DNA of 64,000 nt from Brevibacterium renqingii (GTDB taxonomy: Bacteria; Actinomycetota; Actinomycetes; Actinomycetales; Brevibacteriaceae), in contig NZ_JADBHF010000006.1 in the NCBI RefSeq assembly GCF_017808105.1, positions 1 through 64,000 on the forward strand, read 5' to 3'. Positions within the stretch are counted from its first letter, which is position 1; each line of letters starts with the position of its first letter. The notes beneath the pieces were generated by a model that did not search any database, had not been told where the DNA came from, and worked only from the letters and a program-made list of their open reading frames with translations. This document shows, piece by piece, positions 37,895 to 45,822 of this stretch. The position numbers and the translations under genes are program-made.

Positions 37895-39355
37895 CTAGTC
37901 GCGTTTCGCGCCGGTTTCGGAACGGGAGGCGAGCCCGCCCTTGCCGCGGGGGACGGTCACTGCTCTGGTCAGGGTGAGGTGCAGGATCCCCGATACGGCC
38001 ATGGACGGGATCGACGCCGTCAGCCAGCGGAACGCGTCGACTGGAACGTAGTCGATCGGGTCGAGCAGCACAGCGTAGACGACGGCGCCCGAGGCCATGG
38101 AGACGAATGCGACGAGGTTGAATCCGCCGGTGTAATGGTAGGGCGAGTCCGGACGATTGTCGTACATCGCGCGGATGTCGAGGCGCTGACGACGGAGGAT
38201 GAAGAAATCGACAAATTGGATGGCGCACAGCGGGCCGAGGACGATCGCACCCCAGGAGACGAAGCGCCCGTAGTTGTTGTACGTCGCGTCCGGAAAGAAC
38301 ACGAGCACCACAGCGGGGATGAGAATGAGGCCGCCGAGCACCGGCCACGGAAGCCGGCGGCCCAGGTTGCCCGTGCCTCCGCGAACGGCGATCAGCGCGG
38401 CATATCCCTGCGCGACGATCGACGTGATGTTCGCGAAGCCGACGAAGACGAGGGCCAAACCGCCCAGGACGAAGCCTCCGAGCGGAATCATCCACTGCGT
38501 CGGATCATCCGAACCCAGGGCGAGTGCGGAGAACGCGCCCACCACGGCGGCGATCACCGAGGCGAGGAACAGACCGATCATGTTCGGCCAGTACGCAGCA
38601 CGAGCACTGCGGGTCAGTCGGGCGAGGTTGCCGACGTTGGGCCACCAGGCCAGACCGCCGGCGACATTGAGCTCGATGGCGATCATGAACGCCATATGCC
38701 TGTCGAAGTCGGCCGCCAGGGGCGGCAGCTCCAGCAGCTGCGACCAACCGATCTGTGTGAAGATGAGCGCGAGCATGATCAGTGTGACCAGGACGAGGCC
38801 GGGGGAGACGACCTTGTTGACGGTCTCGATGGACTTCGGCCCTCGCATGAGGATCAGCCAGGAGACGACCACAGCTGTCAGCCCCATGAACTTGACGGTG
38901 AGACTGTCGGACTCGATCCTCGTGCCCAGCAGTTCATTGCTGACATTGGCGAATGCGTGCCCGCACATGATGGCGAGCACGGCCGCCCACGCGGCGGCGA
39001 GCAGAGCGGAGAGCACGAGCATGACAGCACGGCCGCCGGCAGTGCCGAAGGAGGACCGCAGCGAGACGAACTGTTCGATTCCGTAGCGGACGGCGGGAAT
39101 GCATGGGACCAGAGCCACGAAGACGATGGAAATCCCGTAACCGATGACGATGCTGGCGACCGCCTCTTTGGCTCCGACATAGTAAGCAACGGCTCCGCCC
39201 TGGAGGAAGGCCCAGGTGGCGATGGCGAGCCCGATGTTCGCTGCCGAGAAGTCCCAGAAACTCCAGATGCGGTCCTTCTTCAGCAGGGGCAGGTCGCTGG
39301 TTGACCCGGCTTCGGTGAGCGCGGTGCGCTCGAATCTTCGGGATGTCGTGCTCAC
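37895..39355 (-). CDS. NCS1 family nucleobase/allantoin-type permease
   Basis: 486 residues from the GTG at 39355, chosen because it overlaps the stop of a newly noted small gene (GTGA); an ATG four codons earlier is also open. About 12 hydrophobic helices. NCS1 marks are the N-terminal FWDFSAANIGLAIATWAF segment, the GGLAWWPNVGNLARLTRS segment in helix 6 and NNYGRFVSWGA further on. The family imports cytosine, purines, uracil, allantoin or thiamine with Na+ or H+. Exact substrate is unknown; no catabolic gene is adjacent. A palindrome near its promoter suggests repression. Confidence 0.9.
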   Translation of the reverse strand: MSTTSRRFERTALTEAGSTSDLPLLKKDRIWSFWDFSAANIGLAIATWAFLQGGAVAYYVGAKEAVASIVIGYGISIVFVALVPCIPAVRYGIEQFVSLRSSFGTAGGRAVMLVLSALLAAAWAAVLAIMCGHAFANVSNELLGTRIESDSLTVKFMGLTAVVVSWLILMRGPKSIETVNKVVSPGLVLVTLIMLALIFTQIGWSQLLELPPLAADFDRHMAFMIAIELNVAGGLAWWPNVGNLARLTRSARAAYWPNMIGLFLASVIAAVVGAFSALALGSDDPTQWMIPLGGFVLGGLALVFVGFANITSIVAQGYAALIAVRGGTGNLGRRLPWPVLGGLILIPAVVLVFFPDATYNNYGRFVSWGAIVLGPLCAIQFVDFFILRRQRLDIRAMYDNRPDSPYHYTGGFNLVAFVSMASGAVVYAVLLDPIDYVPVDAFRWLTASIPSMAVSGILHLTLTRAVTVPRGKGGLASRSETGAKRD

Positions 39356-39519
39356 AGGAAGCACCATCCCAGAAGCCCGAGCGACGAAAGGGCGAGCACG
39401 ACAACCGAAATGGCGATATCCCCGGCGGGGAGAGGACCGAGAACGCCCTCCTCGCTTTCGGGGTCCTCGTAGAGATCGAGGCGGCGTTCGAGTTCGACGC
39501 GGAAGTCTTTGTCCATCAT
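39352..39519 (-). CDS. Small single-TM protein coupled to the NCS1 permease
   Basis: 55 residues starting ATGATG, with a strong AAAGGAGA ribosome site ending about 10 nt upstream. Residues 1-24 are charged (MMDKDFRVELERRLDLYEDP), residues 25-33 form a short Glu/Gly/Pro linker, and residues ~34-55 are one hydrophobic helix ending at the stop. Its TGA overlaps the GTG start of the permease, indicating translational coupling. Size, topology and placement resemble small accessory subunits found before some solute symporters. I know no named family. The frame was read codon by codon; lacking homology evidence, its expression is inferred. Confidence 0.72.
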   Translation of the reverse strand: MMDKDFRVELERRLDLYEDPESEEGVLGPLPAGDIAISVVVLALSSLGLLGWCFL

Positions 39520-39591
39520 CGGCTGCGGTCTCCTTTAACCAGAGTCGGTGCTGTCATCGTCGGCTTCTGATGACCGTTTCACAGGATCGAC

Positions 39592-39610
39592 TGTATACCG
39601 TCTGGACGGT
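39592..39610 (-). promoter_or_regulatory. Promoter/operator of the small protein-NCS1 operon
   Basis: On the minus strand, TATACA (39592-39597) fits a -10 element about 70 nt before the small gene. Directly upstream, sharing one base, is the perfect palindrome ACCGTC-TG-GACGGT (39597-39610), which would lie between -35 and -10 and could block polymerase. No clear -35 is seen. Confidence 0.5.
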
Positions 39611-39633
39611 CTTTTCTGTTGTCGACGCCGACC

Positions 39634-39661
39634 TTGACACTCGACTCGAAGAGAGTATTGT
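39634..39661 (+). promoter_or_regulatory. Consensus promoter of the arsR-SRPBCC unit
   Basis: -35 TTGACA (39634-39639), 16-nt spacer, -10 TATTGT (39656-39661), 29 nt before the ArsR ATG. The best sigma-70-type promoter in the window together with that of tRNA-Thr. Confidence 0.75.
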
Positions 39662-39670
39662 AGCAACTAC
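39660..39670. promoter_or_regulatory. ArsR operator candidate overlapping the -10
   Basis: GTAG-CAA-CTAC, a perfect 4-bp inverted repeat with a 3-nt spacer, begins within the last two bases of the -10 hexamer of the arsR promoter. ArsR-type repressors often bind over the -10 of their own gene. Confidence 0.45.
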
Positions 39671-39690
39671 TTAATTAAGGAAAGACTGAA

Positions 39691-40002
39691 ATGAATCTCG
39701 ATCTGGTCTTCGGAGCTCTCGCCGACCCGACGCGGAGGGCGATCGTCGACCATCTGCGCCACGGAGACATGAGCTCCGGGGAGCTGGCGGATCCGCTGCC
39801 GATCAGCAGATCCGCGGTCTCCCAGCACCTGAAGGTGCTCGAGGAGGCCGGCCTGGTCACCAGGAGCAAAAGGGCGCAGCAGCGAATCGTCTCGCTCAAC
39901 GGCGACAGGCTCTCCGCCGCAACCGACTGGCTGGTCGCAGCCCATGAGGAGTGGCAGCGGAGATTCGACGCGCTCGACCAGGTGCTCAACGACGATCGCT
40001 GA
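39691..40002 (+). CDS. ArsR-family transcriptional regulator
   Basis: 103 residues, winged helix-turn-helix. Recognition region SRSAVSQHLKVLEEAGLVTRSK and the opening DLVFGALADPTRRAIVDHL are typical of the ArsR subgroup paired with SRPBCC (AHSA1) proteins. No cysteine metal site is present, so it probably does not sense metal. AAGGAAAGACTGAA precedes the ATG. It is followed 19 bp later by the SRPBCC gene and likely represses both. Confidence 0.92.
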   Translation: MNLDLVFGALADPTRRAIVDHLRHGDMSSGELADPLPISRSAVSQHLKVLEEAGLVTRSKRAQQRIVSLNGDRLSAATDWLVAAHEEWQRRFDALDQVLNDDR

Positions 40003-40021
40003 CCCAAGGAGGAGAACCATC

Positions 40022-40605
40022 GTGAACCCGAACAGCCCATCGCACGAGGAGCCCGGCTTCACCATCGTCCGTGACTTCGCCGCGCCCCGGGAGCGAATCT
40101 GGCAGGCCTGGACGGACCCGGACGTCATGGCCCGATGGTTCCACCCGGAGGGATTGCAAACTCCGCGTGAAACCGTGAGCGTCGACCTCCGGGTCGGCGG
40201 AACCTACACCTACACCATGCGCATCGAGGAGACCGGTCAGGAGTTTCCGACCGCAGGCAGATACCTGCGGATCGATCCGCCTGTCCGTCTCGACTTCACA
40301 CCATGCGCATCGAGGAGACCGGTCAGGAGTTTCCGACAGCCGGCAGATACCTGCGAATCGACCCACCTGTCCGTCTCGACTTCACATGGGGAGTTCCCGG
40401 CTCGATCGACGACGCTCCGCGAGTGAGTGTCGAACTCGAAGAGATCGCCGCTGACCGCACGCGCATGACCTTCACCCTCATCGGACTTCCCGACGACTCC
40501 GGCGAGGACGCAAGCGCCTACGACGGCTGGACATCAGCTTTCCGCGTCCTCGAGGAGGCGCTCGCCTCGGAACGCGAGGCATCAGCGACGGAGGGCGACA
40601 TCTGA
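40022..40605 (+). pseudogene. SRPBCC/AHSA1 protein gene broken by an 86-bp duplication
   Basis: A GTG start at 40022 follows AAGGAGGAG. The first part (FTIVRDFAAPRERIWQAWTD, then MARWFHPEG) reads well to about 40299, then the frame shifts and ends at 40426. The C-terminal half continues in another frame to 40605 with WTSAFRVLEEAL. Cause: an 86-bp tandem duplication (40214-40385), not a multiple of three. Removing one copy restores a ~165-residue AHSA1 (START-like) protein with normal layout. The family binds hydrophobic ligands in a helix-grip cavity. Either the strain has lost the gene, or the duplication is an assembly fault; copy differences are discussed in findings. Confidence 0.88.
40214..40385 (+). 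repeat. 86-bp tandem duplication inside the SRPBCC gene
   Basis: Copy 1 is 40214-40299 and copy 2 is 40300-40385. They differ at five positions, all third codon positions: ACC/ACA, GCA/GCC, CGG/CGA, GAT/GAC, CCG/CCA. The encoded 28 residues (starting TMRIEETGQEF) are identical. Confidence 0.95.
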
Positions 40606-40621
40606 GCCGCGGAACGCAGAG

Positions 40622-40677
40622 CAGGGGTCGGAGCCGGCGCACCGGTCCCGACCCCTGGTTCACCGGGCTTCGGTGAA
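40622..40677 (+). terminator. Double hairpin after the SRPBCC gene
   Basis: CAGGGGTCGG (40622-40631) pairs with CCGACCCCTG (40648-40657), the loop itself holding CCGG...CCGG; next, TTCACCG (40659-40665) pairs with CGGTGAA (40671-40677). No T-run. It separates arsR-SRPBCC from maoC, which then needs its own promoter (TAAACT at about 40685). Confidence 0.6.
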
Positions 40678-40716
40678 TGACGATAAACTCGAATCATCAC
40701 GAGTGAGGAGCGACAC

Positions 40717-41250
40717 ATGAGCGATAAGGTCATCGAACAACGAGGTCTGTGGCTGGACGAGATGGAAGTCGGGGCCACCTACCGGCATGCGCCGGGACGG
40801 ACCATCACCGAGGCGGACAACACCTGGTTCACCGCCGTGACCATGAACACCCAAGCCCTGCACCTCGACGCGGCCTTCGCCGAGACCGAGCCCTTCGGCC
40901 AGAGACTGGTCAACTCGATGTTCACCCTGGCCACGCTCATCGGCCTGTCCGTGACGCAGCTGACTCAGGGCACGATCGTGGGCAATCTCGGCTTCTCCGA
41001 GGTCGCCTTCCCCGCGCCTCTCTTCCACGGGGACACGCTCTATGCGGAGACGACGATCCTCGACAAGCGCAATTCGAAGTCCCGGCCCGGACAGGGCATC
41101 GTCACCCTTGAGCACCGCGGCTACAACCAGAACGGCACGCTGGTGGCCAAAGCCGTGCGCCAGACGATGATGTTCGACTCGAGCCACTCCGCTGAAGCCG
41201 CCCAGACGGAAGCGCAGCCCGAGAACCCAGCGACCGAATCCGGAAAGTGA
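40717..41250 (+). CDS. MaoC-family (R)-enoyl-CoA hydratase
   Basis: 177 residues, hot-dog fold. MaoC pattern with the GRTITEADNTWFTAVTMNTQ segment carrying the hydratase region, then a-helix with PFGQRLVNSMFTLATLIGL and VAFPAPLFHGDTL. AGTGAGGAGCGAC precedes the ATG. It overlaps the CitE-like gene by GTGA, so they form one unit. In the M. tuberculosis cluster (Rv2499c next to citE Rv2498c and fadE19) this pair follows the dehydrogenase directly; here 5.5 kb intervenes. Hydration of 3-methylglutaconyl-CoA or a related enoyl-CoA is likely (inference). Confidence 0.88.
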   Translation: MSDKVIEQRGLWLDEMEVGATYRHAPGRTITEADNTWFTAVTMNTQALHLDAAFAETEPFGQRLVNSMFTLATLIGLSVTQLTQGTIVGNLGFSEVAFPAPLFHGDTLYAETTILDKRNSKSRPGQGIVTLEHRGYNQNGTLVAKAVRQTMMFDSSHSAEAAQTEAQPENPATESGK

Positions 41251-42062
41251 GCAGCAGCATGGCCCTGGAATTCAAACCCGCCTGGCTCTTCGTCCCCGGC
41301 GATCGCCCCGACCGATACACTAAAGCCGCCGAGCGTTCCGACATCGTCATCCTCGACCTCGAAGACGCGGTCAACGACGCGGACAAGGCCGCCGCCCGGG
41401 AGTCGATCATCGACTTCCCACTCGACCCCACGAGGACGGTCGTGCGAGTCAACGCCCGGGATTCGGAGCACCTCGATGAGGACCTCAAGATGCTTGCGAA
41501 GACCGACTATGCGGCCGTGATGCTGCCGAAGTCCGAGCGCGGCGCGGACCTGACGATCCTCGCCGACTACCAAGTCATCGCACTCATCGAAACCGCGCTG
41601 GGAGCCGTCAACGTCGCAGAGATCGCCGCCGCCCCGAACGCCTACGCCCTCATGTGGGGCTCCGAGGATCTCATCGCCGACCTCGGCGGCGGCTCCTCCC
41701 GCACCGACGAGGGAGACTATCGCGACGTCGCCAAGCACGTGCGCAGCTCGACCCTGCTCGCCGCCCGCGCTCACGGCAAGTATGCTCTCGACTCGATCTG
41801 GGCTGATATCCCGAACCTCGAGGGACTGGCCGGCGAGGCCGAGGACGCCGTGCAGTCCGGTTTCTCCGGCAAGGTGTCCATCCACCCCAGCCACGTGCCG
41901 GTCGTCCGCGACGCCTTCCGTCCCAGCGACGAACAGCTGCGCTGGGCCCAGGCCGTCCTCGACCTCGCCGCGACGGAGAAGGGCGCCTTCGCCTACGAAG
42001 GCAAGATGATCGACGCACCGCTGCTCAAGCACGCGGAGCTCATCGTCGCCCGCGCAGTCTGA
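41247..42062 (+). CDS. CitE-like CoA-ester lyase (HpcH/HpaI family)
   Basis: 271 residues from the GTG overlapping maoC; ATG at 41259 (MALEFKPAWLFVPGDRPD) is a good alternative. TIM-barrel lyase: VPGDRPDRYTKAAERSDIVILDLEDAV opens the family, VRVNARDSEH holds the substrate Arg, LIETALGAVNVAEIA the metal Glu, and LMWGSEDLIADLGG the metal Asp. Stand-alone CitE proteins cleave citramalyl-, malyl- or 3-hydroxy-3-methylglutaryl-type CoA esters, not citrate; the M. tuberculosis orthologue Rv2498c is reported in itaconate breakdown and leucine catabolism. That role fits this operon. Confidence 0.9.
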   Translation: MSSSMALEFKPAWLFVPGDRPDRYTKAAERSDIVILDLEDAVNDADKAAARESIIDFPLDPTRTVVRVNARDSEHLDEDLKMLAKTDYAAVMLPKSERGADLTILADYQVIALIETALGAVNVAEIAAAPNAYALMWGSEDLIADLGGGSSRTDEGDYRDVAKHVRSSTLLAARAHGKYALDSIWADIPNLEGLAGEAEDAVQSGFSGKVSIHPSHVPVVRDAFRPSDEQLRWAQAVLDLAATEKGAFAYEGKMIDAPLLKHAELIVARAV

Positions 42063-42075
42063 GGAGCGAGCGCCC

Positions 42076-42741
42076 ATGACTCCCGCCGATGCGACCATCG
42101 CCGAGCAGATCCGAACCGTCCTCGCCGCAGCCGAGGCAGGCGACGGCATCGCTCCCATCGTCGAGGCGGGCGACCCGATCCTGCGCGCGAAGACCCGCCC
42201 CTTCGACGGACAGGTCGACGATGCGGAGCTGGCGCAGCTCGCCGAGGTGATGCGCGCGACCATGCTCGCCGCTCCCGGCGTCGGCCTGGCCGGGCCGCAG
42301 CTGGGCATCGGTCTGTCGATGTTCGTCGCCGAGGATCCCGGAGCCCGCGACCCCGAGGTCGCCGAGGTGCGTGAGCGCTCGCCGCTGCCTCTGCGGGTGG
42401 TCCTCAACGCTCATTACGAACGCGCCACCGGTGCCGACGTCGCCTTCTACGAAGGCTGCCTGTCGATCCCCGGTTACCAGGCTGTGGTCGCCCGCCCGCG
42501 TGAGATCGAACTGCGAGGGCTCGACCTGACAGGAGATCCCCTCGCCGAGGTGGTGTCCGGTTGGTCGGCGCGCATCGTGGCGCACGAGACCGATCATCTC
42601 TCGGGGATCCTGTTCCTCGACAGGGCCGAGATGCGCTCCTTGGCGACCAACGACTCAGTGGCACGACTCTGGCACCAGCCCTCGACGCAGAAAGCCGCCG
42701 CCGAACTCGGCTTCGCCCTGCCCTCGGGCATGGTGATGTGA
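42076..42741 (+). CDS. def: Peptide deformylase
   Basis: 221 residues, 13 bp after the CitE-like gene with GAGGAGCGAG before the ATG. The three deformylase motifs are present: GVGLAGPQ (motif I, second Ala replaced by Gly), EGCLSI with the metal Cys (about residue 127), and HETDH with two metal His and the catalytic Glu (about residue 169). It removes formyl from nascent proteins. Longer N-terminal extension (about 35 residues) than E. coli Def, as in other actinobacteria. Confidence 0.94.
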   Translation: MTPADATIAEQIRTVLAAAEAGDGIAPIVEAGDPILRAKTRPFDGQVDDAELAQLAEVMRATMLAAPGVGLAGPQLGIGLSMFVAEDPGARDPEVAEVRERSPLPLRVVLNAHYERATGADVAFYEGCLSIPGYQAVVARPREIELRGLDLTGDPLAEVVSGWSARIVAHETDHLSGILFLDRAEMRSLATNDSVARLWHQPSTQKAAAELGFALPSGMVM

Positions 42742-43074
42742 AACCCCTCTGCGGACGAGCCCGTCCTGCGCCTGGGCACCGCGTTCGCCGATGCGGGCCC
42801 GACCTGGCTCACCGGGACCCGCAGCAGCTGACTCAGCTCCTCGACGGCGAGGATGTGACCGGGATCGACGTTCGCCCCGCCGCCTCGACCCCGACAGTGG
42901 TGCCCGGCGACGCAGACCTACCCGGTCAGAGGGACCGCCGATGGTGGTTCGGCCAGCAATGGTGGTTCGACCAGCAGGCTGCGGCTGAGCCTCGACATCG
43001 ATGACGGTCGCCTGCGGCGTCTGAGGATTCGCATCGACGGGGAATAACCTGAGAGCGTCATCGTTGTACGAGAT
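42742..43074. other. 333-bp gap with possible gene remnant
   Basis: No intact gene. One frame (about 42826-43004) reads like a protein fragment (LTQLLDGEDVTGID, then WWFGQQWWFDQQ), and another frame near 43000-43047 gives LDIDDGRLRRLRIRIDGE before TAA, as if a small gene had suffered a frameshift. Within it an 18-nt unit (TGGTGGTTCGGCCAGCAA) occurs twice in tandem at 42943-42978 with two differences. No homologue recognised; may be chance open sequence. Confidence 0.4.
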
Positions 43075-43605
43075 ATGAGTGATCTTCGCACCCTCACCCT
43101 CGGCGCCGGCTGCTTCTGGTGCCTCGACGCCGTCTACCAGCGGACCGCTGGTGTGACCGAAGTGATTTCCGGGTACACGGGCGGACACACCGACGATCCC
43201 GGCTATCGGGAGGTCTGCAGCGGCACCACCGGTCATGCCGAAGCGCTGCAGGTGACCTTCGACGCCGAGACCGTTCCCGAGGACATCATCCTCGGGCTCT
43301 TCTTCACCGGCCACGACCCCACGAGCCTCAACCGCCAGGGCTACGATGTCGGAACCCAGTACCGGTCGGCGATGTTCTACCGCGATGAAACGGAACGTGA
43401 GCATTTTGCCCAGGCCATCGAGTCCGCGCAGAAGCTCTTCGACGCTCCGATCGTCACCACGCTCGAACCTCTGGGGACCTTCTACCCCGCCGAGGCGGTC
43501 CATCAGGACTTCTACACCGAGAACCCGGACAGCGGATACTGCCGCGTCATCATCGACCCGAAGCTCAGCCGTGCCCGCGCGGCCTTCGCCGAGTGGGTGA
43601 GCTGA
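43075..43605 (+). CDS. msrA: Peptide-methionine (S)-S-oxide reductase
   Basis: 176 residues. GCFWC motif at 12-16 with nucleophile Cys13, then GVTEVISGYTGG, GTTGHAEALQVTFD and HDPTSLNRQGYDVGTQYRS, all standard MsrA. A C-terminal Cys in DSGYCRVI can resolve the sulfenic acid. It repairs methionine S-sulfoxide in proteins. Its TGA shares a base with the ATG of the next gene (TGATG), so they are coupled. Confidence 0.95.
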   Translation: MSDLRTLTLGAGCFWCLDAVYQRTAGVTEVISGYTGGHTDDPGYREVCSGTTGHAEALQVTFDAETVPEDIILGLFFTGHDPTSLNRQGYDVGTQYRSAMFYRDETEREHFAQAIESAQKLFDAPIVTTLEPLGTFYPAEAVHQDFYTENPDSGYCRVIIDPKLSRARAAFAEWVS

Positions 43606-44438
43606 TGGGCAGACACAAGAAGGACAAGCACAAAGAGAAGAAGCACCGGCATCGTTCCGGGCAGACCGCAGAGTGCGCGGAGAAGAAAGCCGGCAAGCTC
43701 GAACGGGAACGTGCGCGAGCCCATTTCCTCGACGGCAGCACCGGTCCGTGGGCGAAGGCTCTGGCCGCCCAGGATGCCCGGGAATCTCCGGCGGCGGAAG
43801 AGGCCGATCCCGACTCCGCCGGCACTGCGCACACTCGTCGTGGCCCGGACTATTCGATGCCCTCGTCGATCGACATCGTCGCCGATCCCGTCCTCTACGC
43901 CATGTCCACCCGCCGTTCGATCTCCAAGGTCGATCCGGAGACACCCAGCGACTCAGACCTGCTCGAGCTGATCCGGGCTGTCTCCTCGGTCGCGGACCAC
44001 AAGGGCCTGCGGCCCTGGCGCTTCCTCATCCTCCGCGGAGACGACCGGCACCGCCTCGGTGCGGCACTCGACGAGGCCGCCGGTGTGGTTCGCGAACCCG
44101 GAGAGGTCAACAGGAAGCCTCTGCGAGCCGAACTCCTGCTCGCGCTCGTGTGCTCACCGACCGAGCACGAGAAAGTCCCCGAATGGGAGCAGCGTGCCAC
44201 CGCCGCCGGTGCCGGACACCTGCTCGAACTCGCCCTCTGGCAGGCCGGCTGGGGAGTGATGTGGCGATCGGGGACCTTGGCGAACACACCACCGGTCCGG
44301 CGACTCCATCGGCTGGAGGACTCCGAACTCCTCATGGGATGGTTCTACATCGGAGCCGTGCCCGAACGGTACCGTCAGCGGCTGGCCTCGAGCACCCGCC
44401 CCCTTCCCCGCCCCGAGCAGTTCCTCGATACCCTGTGA
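43605..44438 (+). CDS. Nitroreductase-family protein with basic His/Lys N-terminal tail
   Basis: 277 residues from the ATG overlapping the msrA stop. Residues 1-20 are mostly His, Lys and Arg (GRHKKDKHKEKKHRHR), then an acidic linker to about residue 85. The rest is a nitroreductase fold: STRRSISKVDPE (FMN-binding Arg/Ser region), LRPWRFLILRGDDRHRL, and GAGHLLELALWQAGWGVMWR. Such enzymes use FMN and NAD(P)H to reduce nitro or quinone compounds or act in coenzyme pathways. Coupling to msrA suggests a redox-stress role, which is inference. GTGA overlap with the MFS gene. Confidence 0.8.
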   Translation: MGRHKKDKHKEKKHRHRSGQTAECAEKKAGKLERERARAHFLDGSTGPWAKALAAQDARESPAAEEADPDSAGTAHTRRGPDYSMPSSIDIVADPVLYAMSTRRSISKVDPETPSDSDLLELIRAVSSVADHKGLRPWRFLILRGDDRHRLGAALDEAAGVVREPGEVNRKPLRAELLLALVCSPTEHEKVPEWEQRATAAGAGHLLELALWQAGWGVMWRSGTLANTPPVRRLHRLEDSELLMGWFYIGAVPERYRQRLASSTRPLPRPEQFLDTL

Positions 44439-45721
44439 CCGCGGACAACGATGAGGCGACGACCGACGCCGCAATTGCCGATCGGGCCGGCCGAAGACTG
44501 CCCAAGGAGATCTACGTCCTCGTCGCTGCGGCGTTCATCGTTGCGCTCGGCTACGGCATCATCGCCCCCGTCCTTCCGCAGTTCGCGGCGAGCTTCGACT
44601 TCGGCGTCACTGCCGCCACCATCGTCGTCTCATCCTTCGCGTTCTTCCGCTTCGTCTTCTCGCCCTCGTCCGGCCGCCTCGTCGATGCCTTCGGCGAACG
44701 CCGGATCTACATCACCGGGCTCCTCATCGTCGCCGCCTCCACCGCCGCTGTGGCCTTCGCCCAGAACTATTGGCAGCTGCTGATCTTCCGCGGACTCGGA
44801 GGCATCGGTTCGACGATGTTCAGCGTCTCGGCGATGGCGCTCATCGTCCGGCTCGCCCCGATCGATGCCCGCGCGAAGGCCTCGTCGACCTATGCCACTG
44901 CCTTCCTCGTCGGCAATATCGCCGGCCCCGTCCTCGGCGGGGCCATGGCCGGTTGGGGGATGCGCATCCCATTCGTCATCTACGCCGTCGGCCTGCTGTT
45001 GGCGGCCATCGTCGTTCGCGTCTTCCTGGCCTCGACTGCGGCTTTCGGCTCCTCGACGAAGTCCGGGCGCGCACGCTTGGAAGCGGCCAAGAACGAACCG
45101 CAGCAGGAGGTCATGACCTTCCGCCAGGCGTGGAAGGACTCCGCATATCGGTCCGCGCTGGTCTCTGCGTTCGTCCAAGGCTGGTCGGCGATGGGCATCC
45201 GGGTGGCGATCTACCCGCTGTTCGCCATCCAGGCGCTGCAGGCCGACACCGCTGTGGCCGGTCTGGCCCTGACGATGTTCGCCATCGGCAATGCCTCGGC
45301 AGTGACCGTCGTCGGACGCTTCGCGGACACGCTCGGCCGCAAACCCTTCATCCAATGGGGTCTGTTCGTCCTCGGCGTGACCACCGCGGCCCTGGCCTTC
45401 ACCGACGCGATCTGGGTGTTCTTCGTCTTCTCCGTCGTCGCCGGCATCGGCTCGGGATTGGCCAATCCCGCCCAGCAGGCGACCGTCGCCGATGTCATCG
45501 GGCGCGAGCGCAAGGGCGGTCGCGTGCTCGCGAAGTATCAGATGGCCCTCGACGGAGGTGCCATCGTCGGCCCCATCATCGCCGGTGCGATCGTCGACCG
45601 CTTCGACTACTCCTGGGCGTTCCTGCTCACCGGCGTCCTCGGCGTCATCGCCGCCGGTCTCTGGTTCTTCGGGCGGGAGACCCGTCCGCGGGAAGTGCGA
45701 GGTGCGGCTGCCGGAGCCTGA
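44435..45721 (+). CDS. MFS transporter (drug efflux type)
   Basis: 428 residues from the GTG overlapping the previous stop. Twelve hydrophobic helices: the first is VAAAFIVALGYGIIAPVLP, loop 2-3 carries the MFS motif (SPSSGRLVDAFGERRIYITG), and the second half repeats it (VVGRFADTLGRKPFIQWG). Drug-proton antiporter-like; the substrate is unknown. Third gene of a tightly coupled set with msrA and the nitroreductase-like gene. Confidence 0.9.
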   Translation: MTADNDEATTDAAIADRAGRRLPKEIYVLVAAAFIVALGYGIIAPVLPQFAASFDFGVTAATIVVSSFAFFRFVFSPSSGRLVDAFGERRIYITGLLIVAASTAAVAFAQNYWQLLIFRGLGGIGSTMFSVSAMALIVRLAPIDARAKASSTYATAFLVGNIAGPVLGGAMAGWGMRIPFVIYAVGLLLAAIVVRVFLASTAAFGSSTKSGRARLEAAKNEPQQEVMTFRQAWKDSAYRSALVSAFVQGWSAMGIRVAIYPLFAIQALQADTAVAGLALTMFAIGNASAVTVVGRFADTLGRKPFIQWGLFVLGVTTAALAFTDAIWVFFVFSVVAGIGSGLANPAQQATVADVIGRERKGGRVLAKYQMALDGGAIVGPIIAGAIVDRFDYSWAFLLTGVLGVIAAGLWFFGRETRPREVRGAAAGA

Positions 45722-45822
45722 GGAGTCAGGTTTTCCTCATGTGACTCTCATCGGACACTCACTAGGATGGTCACGTCGGCGTGCTTCGTCGGCGCCCTGC
45801 CTTCGATAAGAAAGTCCCCCTC

